DNA from: Mangifera indica | Taxonomy: Eukaryota > Streptophyta > Magnoliopsida > Sapindales > Anacardiaceae | Direction: 5' to 3' | NCBI RefSeq assembly: GCF_011075055.1 | Contig: NC_058143.1 | Location: 8,819,057 to 8,883,056 of the forward strand | Length of the DNA stretch: 64,000 nt | Part shown: positions 1 through 11,914 of the stretch, piece after piece | Position numbering within the stretch: position 1 is the first letter of the stretch | Layout of the letters: every line of letters starts with the position of its first letter | Notes under the pieces: generated by a model | Databases searched by the model: none | What the model saw: only the letters and a program-made list of their open reading frames with translations | What the model was told of the DNA's origin: nothing | Translations under genes and position numbers: made by a program

Positions 1-1190
1 CGAGGTCAAAATCCTTGTAATACATTTATTGCATATGTTTTGGCACCTCATGTTTACGTATAGGATATGTTAATTCTATACCTATCTGTCATGTCTGAAA
101 TAATTTCTTTCAATCGATAAATACAATCAATCACAAACATTGACTTAAAAGTATGGTCTCTAACGATTCTGCACTAACTTGCTTATAATGTGACAATATT
201 TGATCCTGCGAATAAGTGTCTCGTCCATACATCTTAAGCCCAATAATCTCCATCTTGCTCTCTCATTACTTGTGTGCACCATTTACATTGTAAGTGTACG
301 CACATAAACTCACACCGTATATTATCAGAGTGACCAACCTTCCATTGAATTCTTGTCTTTAACGCATATGATCAAAATAATGTTTTCGATTCTGTCTTTG
401 AATTACAAAAACCCATCACTTGCAAACGGTTGCCCCTTTGTGTTACCAATTATTAATACCTATATTCTCAACATCAACAACACACTTAGAAATCCAATGA
501 AATATATTTGGATGATGGATATGACTCGAATATACTCCAATATTCACAAAACCTGACCTTTCGTGCTATATTCAGCCCGTCATTACAAACATAACTTTGA
601 CTTTTGTCAACATCTTAACTCAAAACACCATACAGGTCTTCATCAAACCCCGAGAATTCTTCATCATCGTCATCATCATTATTATCCTCATCATCCTCAT
701 TACCTTCTACTTCATAATCCTCAACCATATCCTCATTATCATCAACACTATAATTCTCACCAAATTCTTGAAAACTTTACGGATGTGTCCACTCATCTGT
801 CAGATAATTTTTCCTTTCTTTCTCATGAACATCTTCGACTTGTTTATTGTCTCTTCCACTAATTGGACTCTCGGTAATATAAAATTTTGTATATCCTTGT
901 AAACTTACTACAACCGTCAAAAACTCTATATCATCATTGTCTACCATCTCCATTGGACCAACATCACCTATGTTAAATACATACACATTTGACTAACTTC
1001 AATCGAGTCTTCAACGATAACTTCTCACAATAAATCATTTAAAATCAACACTTATGTCAATACATATCTCTCTTTCATTCCCACCAATATATCTTGTCAC
1101 ATTATCATCACCTTCAATCCACTGGTCTCCATAACGAATCTTAAATGTAGTTTTTTCTATTTTAAATGTCACCGTAAAAACATAAAAACA
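1..1190 (-). pseudogene. MULE transposase, N-terminal half (runs off left edge)
   Basis: Reading the minus strand from about 1190 down gives the usual N-terminal order of plant MuDR/MULE transposases. A segment reading GDQWIEGDDNVTRYIGG is followed by an acidic Asp/Glu-rich linker at about 760-660. Then comes a block reading YALKTRIQWKVGHSD with RCEF and CKW (about 390-250), which matches the family's cysteine-containing DNA-binding region before the DDE core. Several in-frame stops interrupt it (for example near 1040-1000), so it is a relic. The catalytic core would lie left of base 1 and is not seen. The histidine-rich and aspartate-rich short ORFs here on + and - are shadows of the acidic linker. 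The family is recognised from motif order; exact ends are uncertain. Confidence 0.72.
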
Positions 1191-2425
1191 CTTATGTTTA
1201 AGCAAAGTTTATATACTGAGCAGTAACCATTGATGAACAATAACTTTCGAAAAAGAACAATAATTTTGAAATGAAAAGAATCACAATTAACTTACACAAA
1301 CAACCTCAGGTCTAGAGAATGGAATAAAGAAATTGAATAGAATGAAAGCAAAAATAAATAAATTTCATTCTTTGTCAAGAAACTTTCCAGAGTTGAATTT
1401 TCGTATTCTATAACTATCAATACAACATTAAATAATAAAAACAACATGAAATAACAACATTAAACAACGTGAAATTGGATGGAATAGAAGAAAATAGGAA
1501 AAAATCAATCCGAGGGTTAGTGCTGCCGAAGGGTTGGATGCCAACCCGTTCTTCGTCTGGATATTTTTCAAACCTAAATTTTTGTATTTTACAACCATCA
1601 ATACAATATTAAACAACATTAGAACAATTTTAAACAATAAAAACAATATAAAATAACAGTATTAAACAACATGAAATTGAGTACAATAGAAGTAAAAAAA
1701 AACTCAGTTCGGGGGTTGGCTAACGCCAAGAGCTTGGCCCTTGGCGGTAGAGGTTGGCGACACCAACCTGTTCTTCGTTTGAAATTTTTTCAGACCTAAA
1801 TTTTTGTATTTTTTAACCATCAATACAACATTATAACAACTTTAAACAATAAAAATAATATGAAATAACAACATTAAACAATCTAGCAATATGAAATCAC
1901 AACAAAATTAAATTTTACATGAAATCGTAAACGTGAATATACCATACATTATTTGATTTTCAATTATTTATAAAAAAAACACATAACATATGAACTTGAA
2001 TCAAGACTCACCTGAATGTGAATGATTTTGCTGTGAAATCTTTACAACAAATGTTAATTTTCTAAATAAATTTAGTAATTTTTATCTCTCCTCTTTTGTA
2101 TCCAATTTGAATCCTTTATAATGATTTCTCACAGATTTTATTATTCAATCACATGTCTTCTCTATTTAAGAAGTGTTTTTCTTACACTGCAGAGATTTTT
2201 TCTTCATTAAAAGACTAAAAAAAAAATTCTCTTTTTTTGCATATATGAATTATATCAATCCGGTATTTTAAAAAAATGAAATACTGTAATAATATTTTTA
2301 TTTAAGCTTTAAGATGAGTAGCATATATATGTATATATATACGGTTTAAAAAAATATATAAAAATTTCAATTTTTCTTATTTTTATTTGGCATTTGTTCA
2401 GCATGCTCTATCTAAGCGTTATTTA
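1191..2425. other. noncoding AT-rich stretch
   Basis: No coding region is supported here. The stretch contains the tandem repeat listed separately (1395-1900), runs of A and T, and a short TATA-type simple repeat near 2322-2341. It may be the terminal part of the MULE whose transposase lies to the left, but I could not find both inverted ends. Confidence 0.5.
1395..1900. repeat. tandem repeat, about 2.5 copies of a ~180-220 bp unit
   Basis: The block (C/T)GTATT...AC(C/T)ATCAATACAA recurs at about 1403, 1583 and 1805. Each copy is followed by AACAACAT/AAATAACA-rich sequence and a GAAATTG..(A)GAATAGAAG-like end. Between the AT-rich blocks sit GC-richer stretches (about 1510-1555 and 1700-1770) built from GGTTGG / CCAACC words that can pair with each other. 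The spacing differs (180 and 222), so the units are diverged. Confidence 0.7.
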
Positions 2426-3360
2426 TCAAATCACCTGGCCATCCATAGCTGGTAGTGCCGAGCTGGCAGAGTCATCACTGGTAAAGTTAACAAACCCAAA
2501 TCCTCTTGATCTCCCTCTATCTCTGTCGGTTTTAACTCTTGCTGTGCACCAAACCAACCACTCATAATGAGCATATGTACCCGATCAAGTGCCAAAGAAT
2601 TGTAGTATGGAATAAAGGGGCAAAGAAACAACAATAAACTCCCGTATATTATAAAGCCATACAAACAAAGAGAGAGAAATCATAAAGCTCACATGAATCA
2701 TCATGTTCCCAACTTTAAAATATATATTTACATATATGCAGCATTTATCCTTTGAACTCATAAGGCTTCATGACAAGGAATAATATGGATGAAGTACATA
2801 TAAGGTAAGGTCTAGGCAGGAGAGGCCAAAAAGCCCTTCCTGAAGGTATCGACATCGTAAATTTATTCATAAATTTGCAAAAGTTGTAACTCATCCAACA
2901 TTAAAACTCATGGCATTTTAATAATAGATCTAGGACCTCCAACAAAATTGAGTTTGCAACATTCAGTTCAAAAAAAAAAAAAGGATGGGAAAATCTTTCA
3001 CATCTGGCTGGAAAGAACAAAATCTTATCTATTATGATACAACTGGAGCCAATTATTCACATAAATGATGAAGGAAAACAAACTAAAAATAAAGCCTATT
3101 ATAATTGTTTAAGCTTAAAACGTAAAGTCATCAAGCTAATGCAAAATAACAACAATCAATGGAGAATAAAATTCACCTTCAACCACTTCACCAAAGCCAG
3201 AAAATGCTTCCTTAAGTGACATTTCATCTGTCCCATAGAACAGTCCTGAAAACCATAGTTGACAGAGCCAAAAAATAAACATAAATGAGACAACCATATC
3301 TGCTACAAAATTTAGAAACTCCGATCAAATACCTCCAATAAAAAGCTTAGATGATGACAT
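2426..3360 (-). CDS. RRM RNA-binding protein, truncated (organellar glycine-rich RBP-like)
   Basis: Three minus-strand exons splice in frame at GT-AG sites: 3360-3333, 3245-3177 and 2541-2435. The product starts MSSSKLFIGGLFYGTDE, continues through KEAFSGFGEVVEA and reaches RSRGFGFVNFTSDDS. This is one RRM, with RNP2 (LFIGGL) and RNP1 (RGFGFVNF) intact; such domains bind single-stranded RNA. Upstream of the ATG the frame still reads FFNSIHC, which resembles the end of the mitochondrial presequence in plant organellar glycine-rich RBPs, but a TAA lies about 14 codons before the ATG. After exon 3 there is either a GT donor at 2434 or, if read through, a stop two codons later (TGA at 2428-2426). 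The exon for the last RRM strand (GRxIRVNYA-type) and the glycine-rich tail is not seen to the left. It is a truncated gene or pseudogene; exon calls are good, expression unknown. Confidence 0.72.
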
Positions 3361-4088
3361 GCAGTGGATAGAGTTGAAAAAGAAAGCAAAGTCTTAAATG
3401 AGATAATAACTTCATGCCCTACAAGTCACAAAAAAAAAGCAGATCAAACTTCCAATCTTAAATCTCTAAATCATTTCTACCATCCAAATTTCATGAAAGA
3501 AAAATCTTTGACTTTCAGCATCTTCAAAATTTTTTATTTTGAAACTTACAAAAAGACACTTTGCTCCGCTAATAAAAATAATAGTCAAAACAAAGAACCA
3601 TTATCAAAAGCACACAGAAATCACAAGAAAAGACTTCATTAATATTTTTGCGATACTAAAAAGTATCTGAAACCGCCACCACAATAATTGACCATAATCA
3701 GTAGGCAAAAACACAGATCTAGGCCAGGCAAATTGACAGAATAGAGAACAAAGGGAAGCTATTAAAAAAAATCGCAAAACCCCCCAACAAAAGTTTAAAA
3801 AAAGAAATACATATTAACAAATACAATTTATTTCTCAGGTTGCACCGTTAATTTTGATACTACCAAAGGAAAGCTATTAAAAAGTACAGCAAAAAAAAAA
3901 AAAAAATACAAATGACTAAAGCAAATCAACATACATAAGAATCCTAAACATACCCACCAAAAAAAAAAAAAAGAATAAATCAGTAGGATGTGAGCATTGA
4001 AAGTGAAATAAAACTATAGTAGAAACTTGTACTAAGATGAATTGACAAGAGAAAAAATTTGAGGCCTTGGATAAGAAGAAGAGGATAC

Positions 4089-4195
4089 CTGCCGTTGGAC
4101 CGTGAACCAGAAACCAGGGTTCGAGAGAAGGGAAGTGTAAAGAAAGAATAAACTGGCAGGGTTTTAGGCCTTTTAGAGTGCACCACTCATAAAAT
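4089..4195 (-). promoter_or_regulatory. candidate first exon / transcription start of the RRM gene, with telo-box
   Basis: On the minus strand a telo-box core (AAACCCT, 4164-4158) lies in pyrimidine-rich sequence that ends at a consensus-like donor GGCAG|GTATCC after 4089. Telo-boxes near the start are typical of plant genes for translation and RNA-binding proteins. I infer a leader exon spliced to the coding exon at 3360, about 0.7 kb away; the acceptor is not settled. The intervening 3361-4088 holds A-rich and T-rich runs and no convincing coding. Confidence 0.4.
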
Positions 4196-4859
4196 AACTT
4201 CGGGGTTTTTACCGCAGCAAGGGAAATATCGTTCCGTAGAATTTAAGTAAATGCCCTCACGTTTTCCTGATAGTTCCTATGTCAGTTTTGTGGGAGATGG
4301 TTAAAAGCAACCCCTGAGGCTGATCATCCAATTCTATTAATGGAAATTAATTAAAATAGCTGTTTTTCTTTTACCCACATATACTTTTTTAGACAACTTT
4401 TTTTAATTATACACATTTTCAATTTTACCCCTAAATATAAAAAGAGGAGAACACGCCGATGTCACAACCGACGTATATAGTTGCATGCACTATCTCAAAG
4501 TTCAGCATTTCTCGACGCTATTTGCTATTAAAATCTTCATAATCTATTCACAATAAACCATAAATAGCTTCACAAGTCAATAATATATATTTTTTTTACA
4601 TTTTTTTTTTTTTGTAGTTTCATACGTTAAAGTTTTTCAACAAAAGAAATCATGATTTTGCTTTGATTTTGTTAGTTTTAGGTATGAAAATGTTGTTGTA
4701 TGTCTAATGTGTAATCGGTGGTGCAGGAGATTATCCAATTATTGAAAATTGATTTCTTGTTGGATTTTTATTGTTCTGTCAATTATGTGTTTGTTTTGAT
4801 AAGTTAATTGAATGTATTTTTATGTTAAATTGGACCGAAAAAGTCAAAAAATAGATAGA
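4196..4859. other. noncoding stretch upstream of the RRM gene
   Basis: AT-rich DNA with no supported ORF. It would include the promoter of the minus-strand RRM gene. A short GC-richer patch at about 4450-4480 (CGCCGATGTCACAACCGACG) could be the remnant of a transposon end, but no partner was found. Confidence 0.4.
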
Positions 4860-5530
4860 TTCAAGTAGTAATAAATGTCTTTCAGTATTCATATATGAAA
4901 TATCTTCTTTTATGATCAAAAGTGACAAATCTTTCATTAATTAATTATAGCCTCTATATATCTTACAATATGGTCGTTCACTATCTTTATGATACCTCTA
5001 TTACAATGATATGTTGGATAATATCAAATCATACAGATTCTTATACGAAACAGTCTAGCAATCTCAAGTCAAAGGATAACATATACTCGTGGTGTTCAGA
5101 AGATTTGTTTTATAGACACTAGAGCAACTATCTATATAGATATCCTCTGAGGGAACAGTCTAATGAGCACATCTACAATGTGCACCCATGTGTTGCACCA
5201 AACCTTTAGCAAACAACTTTGACATATGAAAATTGTTATCATCTTTCGATGAGGTCGCTCAATACTATAATAATCCTATCACTATTATATGTGTCCCTGG
5301 CCATTGTAATGTCAAGATTATAGATATTTTTAGAATGGTCATCTAATTGTGTATAGAGTTTTCATGATTAGTCATTTGATCTCTTTGTCACAATTCTACC
5401 TTTTTAAGGACATGTTATTTACACAATCATATAATAGACAAACATATAAATTAAATAACTATAAATCATTTTATTAAGTAATGAGATAAATTACAATTAC
5501 AAATGTCAAATTAATCGATAAAGTATCATT
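4860..5530 (-). mobile_element. copia-type LTR fragment
   Basis: This block aligns by eye over its whole length with the LTR that ends the copia relic near 60,215-60,913, in the same orientation. Shared stretches include AGTGAC(A/G)AATC.TT.(A)TTAATTAAT at about 4920/60,269, the TTGGATAA(T/C)AT block at about 5013, and the AATTACA.TTACAAAT segment at about 5495. No pol sequence adjoins it, so it is a solo or truncated LTR. Target-site duplication was not identified. Confidence 0.6.
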
Positions 5531-5929
5531 CCATTAAATGTTGGGTGGTAAACAGTTGTTTGAAAATAAAACCATAAATTTTTCAACAAATATGAAAAAA
5601 CACTCTAACATAATAGCAATAAACTCTTTTTAATATTTATACTCATTTTCATAATAAAAGAAAATTCTATAACAAAAAATGATTTTGATGAAAATTCTTT
5701 ACCTTAGAATGAGTTCTTAGTATGCTTACAAGTCGAGTTTGATGAAAATCTCTTTAATATGATATGACAATTTAATCGAATCCTATTCTAATGATTATAA
5801 AGGTTTAAAAGAATTTTTGGGAGTTATTTTAGCATTCGGCTATTTTAATTAATTATCGTACATATAGAAAAAAGAAATAATAAATATTTTCATCTAATAC
5901 TAAATATTAATTAACTTTTACCAACTACA
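5531..5929. other. AT-rich noncoding stretch
   Basis: No coding or recognisable element sequence was seen between the copia LTR fragment and the gypsy LTR fragment that begins near 5930. Confidence 0.4.
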
Positions 5930-7936
5930 ATAAAAGCCTACTATTTATTGTGAGTAATTAACATCTCGTTGGATTGCTAAATCTCTCGTCTGTCCTACTA
6001 CTCATGTCTACCTATAAAACATATAAAAGAAATGTATAAGTAAAACTCATTAAGTGGTGACCTTTCGACATCCACACTATTATAAATAACTAGTGATAAA
6101 AGAAACCTACATTTCATTCATAAGTTGAATGTAGTTACACTATAACACCTTGGTGTCTTGACATGGATCATCCACAAAACTGAGGAGACCCAAATTGGAA
6201 TCGATATATATGATGTCCTAGTGAAAGCTACTGTGGTGTCTTATGCATATGTCAAATGGTCTATTAGGATAACTAATTAAGACACTTTGATCACATAAGA
6301 AAATTTCTATTAGCAACTCCTTCCTTTACCACATAAGTTGATTAGAATTATTGACTAATTATTTAGATATGGCTCTTACCTCGGGATATATGTGGTGCAT
6401 CCCATTGATCGCAAGAGGAATATCTAAAAGCCACGTCCTTACCATACATAGTTGAACTGAACTAGGTTGCTATACGCTTTGGCACCAAGTGCATGATGCA
6501 TCTCATGATTGTTTAGCCTTATTGCTTTCACAAATATCTTCATTTATGCACATAGGTGGTGACTTTCTAGTTATGTGACACTAGTCTTAAAGTTGTTGAC
6601 TTTCGACTCTAATTCTACTAAGTCTAAACTTGTATCGTCATCCATATAGTCAAATATCTCATCTATGTTTTTCTTGAATTCTTTATCCTCTAATAGCTCA
6701 TTATTTTTCTTACATAACTCTCCATTTCTATGCACATAGCCTAGGGGTATAATCATCTTTTGTTTTTATCTAGGGGCACACGATCGTGTGCTTCTCTATC
6801 CATGCCTGTGTGTCTTTTGACCCATATATATGAATGTGTGGTACTCAACACACAACCATGTATAAAACAAGTGCACATGAGGAGATGACTTTGGCACACT
6901 CACGTGCACTTTGCTCCATGTGTATTTGCCACGTGTCTTCTGTTGCATATCGTCCACTTTTGGAAAGTTATATATGAATGTGTGTCCCATACCATACGGT
7001 CATGCATGTTTTCCCTTAGAACAAGTATAGAATCTTAAACCTTTGAAATTTCTAAAACAACACACAGATCTGTAGAGGACTATACACGATTGTGTGTTGT
7101 GATCTGGAAATCGCATCCTAGGGTTTTTACGCCTCTCTGATCATGATTTAGGTGATACTCACACAACCAGAGAACAAACAATAGTCTCTAAGCATCCTAA
7201 ACATATTGTTTCCACTATTCTTTTGATTACCACATAAATTTTACAACCATATCCATAGTGTTTTATAACCAATAACCGTATCAAAAAATCATATAAAATA
7301 TTCATAATATATTCAAAACAGAAGGTTAATGGTCATTCAACCTATACAACCCTAGATAAAATTCTATAATGAAAGAATCCCATGTTCTTATCCAAACATC
7401 ACATATTCTAACCACCCAAATCATAAAATAGTAGATTCAAGTTATAAACCATACAAGAAATCCCTCTAAACATTCTTATAGCAATTAATCATGCTTAATA
7501 AACTAAAGTTAAGCCAAAGCACCATTTGACTTCATAAGCTTGTTAATGCATTCTTCTTAAAACTGTTGACTTCTAGTAACCAATGGCAACTTCATGGGCA
7601 TCCAAGTAACTCTTCTCCCATGAGTCTCTCTCAGTAATATGTGGTTGAGAATGATAATGTGAGAGAATTAGGGTTGATTGCATTTTTATTTTAATATTAT
7701 GATGTGATACACAAGTGTGCACAAGCCATACAGAATGTGTATCAAGTTGCATAACTAAGACAACTTCCTATTTTGTCGTGATCACAATCTAATCCTCTAA
7801 TTTGACTTCCTATTGACCATACAAGGTTGTGTATCCCTCCATACTTGGGTGTGTACCTTTGAAAATAATTAATCACCAAATTTAAAACTAGAAAAACAGA
7901 CTTAAATGCCCCTTGGGTTTGTTTATGGGTGTTATA
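5930..7936 (-). mobile_element. Ty3/gypsy LTR fragment (minus orientation)
   Basis: Read on the minus strand, this matches the LTR of gypsy-1 (44,905-46,560) in order. It begins TATAACACCCATAAACAA at 7936, the counterpart of the gypsy-1 LTR start. It then carries the long series of imperfect palindromes around 7100-6780 (for example ACACGATCGTGTG at 6779-6791) and continues through the LTR centre. Homology stops near 5930, short of the expected end with TGTAACA on +, so the 3' part is missing. No internal retrotransposon coding adjoins it. Confidence 0.65.
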
Positions 7937-8062
7937 AAGGGGAATTCAAGTTCAATGAGGCACACAATTTTTGGGTGATGTTAATTGTACATAACCAGAA
8001 GGACACACTTTATCACATCAAATCGAGGTTAAATGCAACCTAAAAACAAATATTTAGGGAAA
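7937..8062. other. short spacer between LTR copies
   Basis: Unassigned sequence between the start of the first minus-strand LTR fragment and the 3' end of the next. Confidence 0.4.
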
Positions 8063-8686
8063 TGTAACATCCCTTTCTAAATATATACCCCTACATAAAA
8101 TATGATCCAAAAAGGCGTGCACAATTTAACTATTTAATTAATACAACGAAATTTGAGCATGCAATGAAACTGTTAACTCATTTGTGGGCAAAACAATGTA
8201 AATTAAAATCATTTAATCCCAATAATAGCCACACTAAAACTCTTAAATATAAATTCATAACTCAATGTCTAAAATCTAAAACATCATAATAATAATAACC
8301 ATATTTATAATGTGCATATGTCTCATAACTCTCATTCTAATAGTAACAAAATATGAAAAATATCATAAATTCTAAAAATAATGATTTTGCCCACATCCTC
8401 ATGCAATGAACTGAGATGGACTGTTGGCTTTCTCACAAACCTCCCTACTCATGTTTGCTTGCAAAACCATATAAAAGGAACACGTAAGTGAAAAACATTA
8501 AGTAAGTAACCGACCTCTCAACACCTAGTATAAATCATAACTATAGATGGCGTTTCATGGCTAAGAATCGATGTGATCATAACTTGGCACCCTCATGCCT
8601 TAAACATAGGATATTCATAAAGACTACTAAGGCTTAAGTCAACCTCGACATATTCGATGCCTAATGAAAGCAATTGACACCTCTTG

Positions 8687-11600
8687 TATAACACCCCTCT
8701 CCAGATACATATCTTTACACGAAATATGATTTGAAAAGATGTGTACAACTTGACTCATTAATTTAAAACAATGGAATTAATTGCATGATGATAAATACTT
8801 ATGTGTGTAAAAAGGTGCAATAAGAATAAGTACTTTAAATGCATAAAAATATGGCATTATTACAAATCATGTGTTCGGAAACAATTGAAAATCAATAATG
8901 TGCATAGTTTGAAACATAAATACATGATTAACACAAAATCTAGAAAATGATAATTTTACCCCTCACCCTCATGTAATTGCTTGTTGGATTGCTTGTTTTT
9001 CTGTATGCCTCGCTACTCACATCTACCTGCAAAACAATAAAAATGAATACGTGAGTGAAAACACTTGATGGCAAAATTTGCAAGTGCACGAAATTGCTCA
9101 AGTAATATAGTATTGAATTAAGAATCGTTCCCACGAGGATCGTTTACTAAGTACCAAAATTATTTTACCCCTAGTATTATTTAAACTAACAAGAATCTAA
9201 AATTTTTTCTTTTAAAAAGAATCTAAATAAGTTGAAATTAAAACTAAATCTGAGTTTATGAACAATAATTTTAAAAAAATTAAAGCAAAAGATTATATAG
9301 CTACAAATAAATCAATATGAAAATAGCCTAGGATATTTTGATTTCACTTGCACAAATTATATTCAAATTATTTCATTCACAATCCTACTTTAAGTATTCA
9401 TATTATAATTAAATATCCCTAATTTTATTGATATTCTTTTTCAAGTCATATCAAATATATTAATCAAAACTCATTATTTTATTTTTCAACAACATTAATA
9501 AACCTTGATTAATTCATTAAGCTTTGTGGTTATTCAATTGGGTCAAACACATGTCAATTTATATGGCTTCTGCTCAAAACTATTTTCTTATGGAGTTTAG
9601 TGCCTAGGTCTAATTACAAAATTTTCTTTCTAGTACATTTTTATAATCACAAATCAATTGAATATTGATCAAGTATTCAAAAGCATTAACATCATTATCA
9701 AACTCTTAATATGAATAAAGAAAATCAACTGAAATAATCTCAAATATTTAAAGTAACGAGCTACATCAAAATAACCCTAAAAAATAAATTTAGTTCATAT
9801 TAAATTTAAAAATAATTGGATGACAAATAAAAAAGTTCATAAGTGAATAGAGAAAAGAAAAAAAACTTCTGAATAAATCTTCACTGCAGCATTGATCCTT
9901 TCTCAAAAGTCACATTCTCCCAAAAGTTACATTCAAATTTTCTTGGATCACTCTCTCTTCAATATTCCTCTATGTATATTTGGCAAGAGTTAGACTTGAA
10001 ATGGGAGGCAATTATGAAATTTATGTGAAAGGATCAAATTTATCTTATTCAAGTGCATAACATATGTTAGATGTAGCAATTGAATCCTAATTTTCCTCCT
10101 CACCAAGTTATTATAGTAGACTTTCAACTAATTGGAAATAAGCTTTATCTTTCAATCCTTATTTTTTTCCTCTTCACACATTAATTTCCTATGTTACACA
10201 TTATTTGCTTTCCTTGATTCACCTAACACAATTGCAATAAAACTAAGCCAAACAAAGTAATTTATTAAAAACCAAGCCATAATTTAAATAAAAAGGATAT
10301 TAAAATTTCACTACATCAACACTTAATAAGTTGTGACCTCTCAGCACCTTGAGTAATTCATAGAACTGATAAACTTGGTGTTCTATTAAGAAGTCTTGGT
10401 GTGGTCACACTCAGCACTCTCGTGCCTTGACATAGGTTATTCACAAAAGTTACTAAGACCTAAGCTAATTTTGATATATTTGATGTCTTAGTGAAAACAT
10501 ATGACACCTTGCATGTTTATTAACTATTGTGTCTTACGCATATGTCATATGACCTATTAGGGTAATTAACTGTGGTACCCTGGTCACACTAGAAAATCTA
10601 ATCATAGTCCTTCTTTTATCACATATGTTAGCTACGAAATTGTTATCTAAAACCATCTTGGGATGACCTTTACCATAGATACGTATGTGATGCATTCCGC
10701 TAACAAGAATTATTTGAAAAGTCATAATCTCTTAGCATACACACCTTAATTGAGTTATGTGACTAATGCGCCTTGACACCAAGTGCATGATGCATCTCAT
10801 GGGTATTAAGCCCTATTGTTTTCACATACTTTGCTAGATGTGTGCCACTCTCTTTAACCTTCCTAAATTTTGATCTGAATTTGATTCAATTAAGGTTAAT
10901 GTTGTCTTTCACAAAGTCAAGCACCTATTTCATCTCTAACTATCTTATCTTATCTTACTAAGGTCTTTTATTCTCTTTCCTTCTTCTTCCCTCATCTTTG
11001 CATTGAGGGGTAAAATGGTATTTTCTGGTTTCTAAATACCTATATAAGTGTGTGCCTAATGTGCGCCTTTGTGTTCATCTATTTACTCACGACGTCTACT
11101 TTTGGGAAGTCACACATGAGCATATAGCCTATACCACACGGTCTTGTATGCCTTTCCTCAGAACGAGTGTGCAAAAGATCAAATTTCCTATTTAGTACTA
11201 AGGACACATGGGTGTGTATGATACCATACACAATTGTGTGTCACAATTGTGAGATCGCAATCCATTGATCTATACATTTCTTGCCTAATTTTGACTATCT
11301 ATTTTGAACATAAGTGTTTCAAGCATGCTTTAAACAATAATAATCTTCTTTCTATAGCTATAAACATATACACCAACACAATAATCTCATATCAGGAGTT
11401 TATCATCATCAAACAATACTTTACCCTAGCTAACATATCTATAGGATTTATAAAATCAACCTAACAAAGTTTATGCATGAATTAACACATGTAACAACAT
11501 TATAACACCATTAGATCAATCAAAAAAACATCATTCATCATCAGAGGGCCCATGTTCTTTTAATCAAATTCTTAGACCACTAAAAGGAGAACAAACTTAC

Positions 11601-11726
11601 TTGAATTCCATAGAATGTTATGGTTTTCATGTGGCTGTGATTCCTGGTGACTAATGACTCTTTTTGATGACCACAGACATCTTTTTTCTCTCTTTTCTTT
11701 TTGCTTGTATGATTATAGGTGTTACA
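8687..11726 (-). mobile_element. solo gypsy LTR nested in an older LTR
   Basis: On the minus strand it starts TGTAACACCTATAATC at 11726 and ends at 8687 (TATAACACC on +). The flanking 5-mers are TCTTG (8682-8686) and TCTCG (11727-11731), a 4/5 match consistent with a decayed target-site duplication. Without its own 1.25 kb insertion it is about 1.8 kb, close to the ~1.9 kb gypsy-1 LTR. No internal region is present, as expected after recombination between two LTRs. Confidence 0.62.
9067..10317. mobile_element. 1.25 kb insertion with GATG...CATC ends (unclassified)
   Basis: The LTR sequence is interrupted at 9066 and resumes at 10325. The interruption is flanked by a direct repeat AACACTT (9060-9066 and 10318-10324). 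Its ends are inverted over a few bases: GATGGCAAAATTTGC at the left against AAATTTCACTACATC at the right. The left end carries GCAAGTGCACG and, shortly after, CGTTCCCACGAGGATCG, words I recognise as recurrent in plant intergenic DNA but cannot assign to a superfamily. No ORF is supported, so it is noncoding, perhaps a non-autonomous DNA transposon. Confidence 0.55.
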
Positions 11727-11914
11727 TCTCGTGCCTATTAACTATTATGCTCACACATGCTAGTTGAACTATCGAGGAACTAGTTATGACACTGTGGTCA
11801 CACAGAGAAACTGGTCGTAGTCCCTCTCTTACCACATATGCATAACTATTAAACTACTAATTAAAAACTATCCTCGAATGGCCTCTACCACAGGCATGTA
11901 TATGATGCATCTTG

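Larger units (their letters stand above)
8063..11914 (-). mobile_element. outer gypsy LTR copy, split by a solo LTR
   Basis: The 3' end of a minus-strand LTR starts at 8063 (TGTAACATCC on +, the inverted terminus). Homology to the gypsy-1 LTR runs to 8686, breaks, and resumes at 11727 with the next expected segment (TGCCTATTAACTATT..., compare the inner copy near 10,520). It runs on to 11914, where a plus-strand LTR start (TGTAACACC) cuts it. The outer LTR was therefore present before the solo LTR 8687-11726 jumped in. It is incomplete at its own 5' side. Confidence 0.6.

Noticed and set aside
563..902. Histidine-rich and overlapping + strand ORFs near 0.6-0.9 kb
   Set aside because: They are the antisense shadow of the acidic linker of the minus-strand MULE transposase (GAT/GAA-rich codons read backwards).
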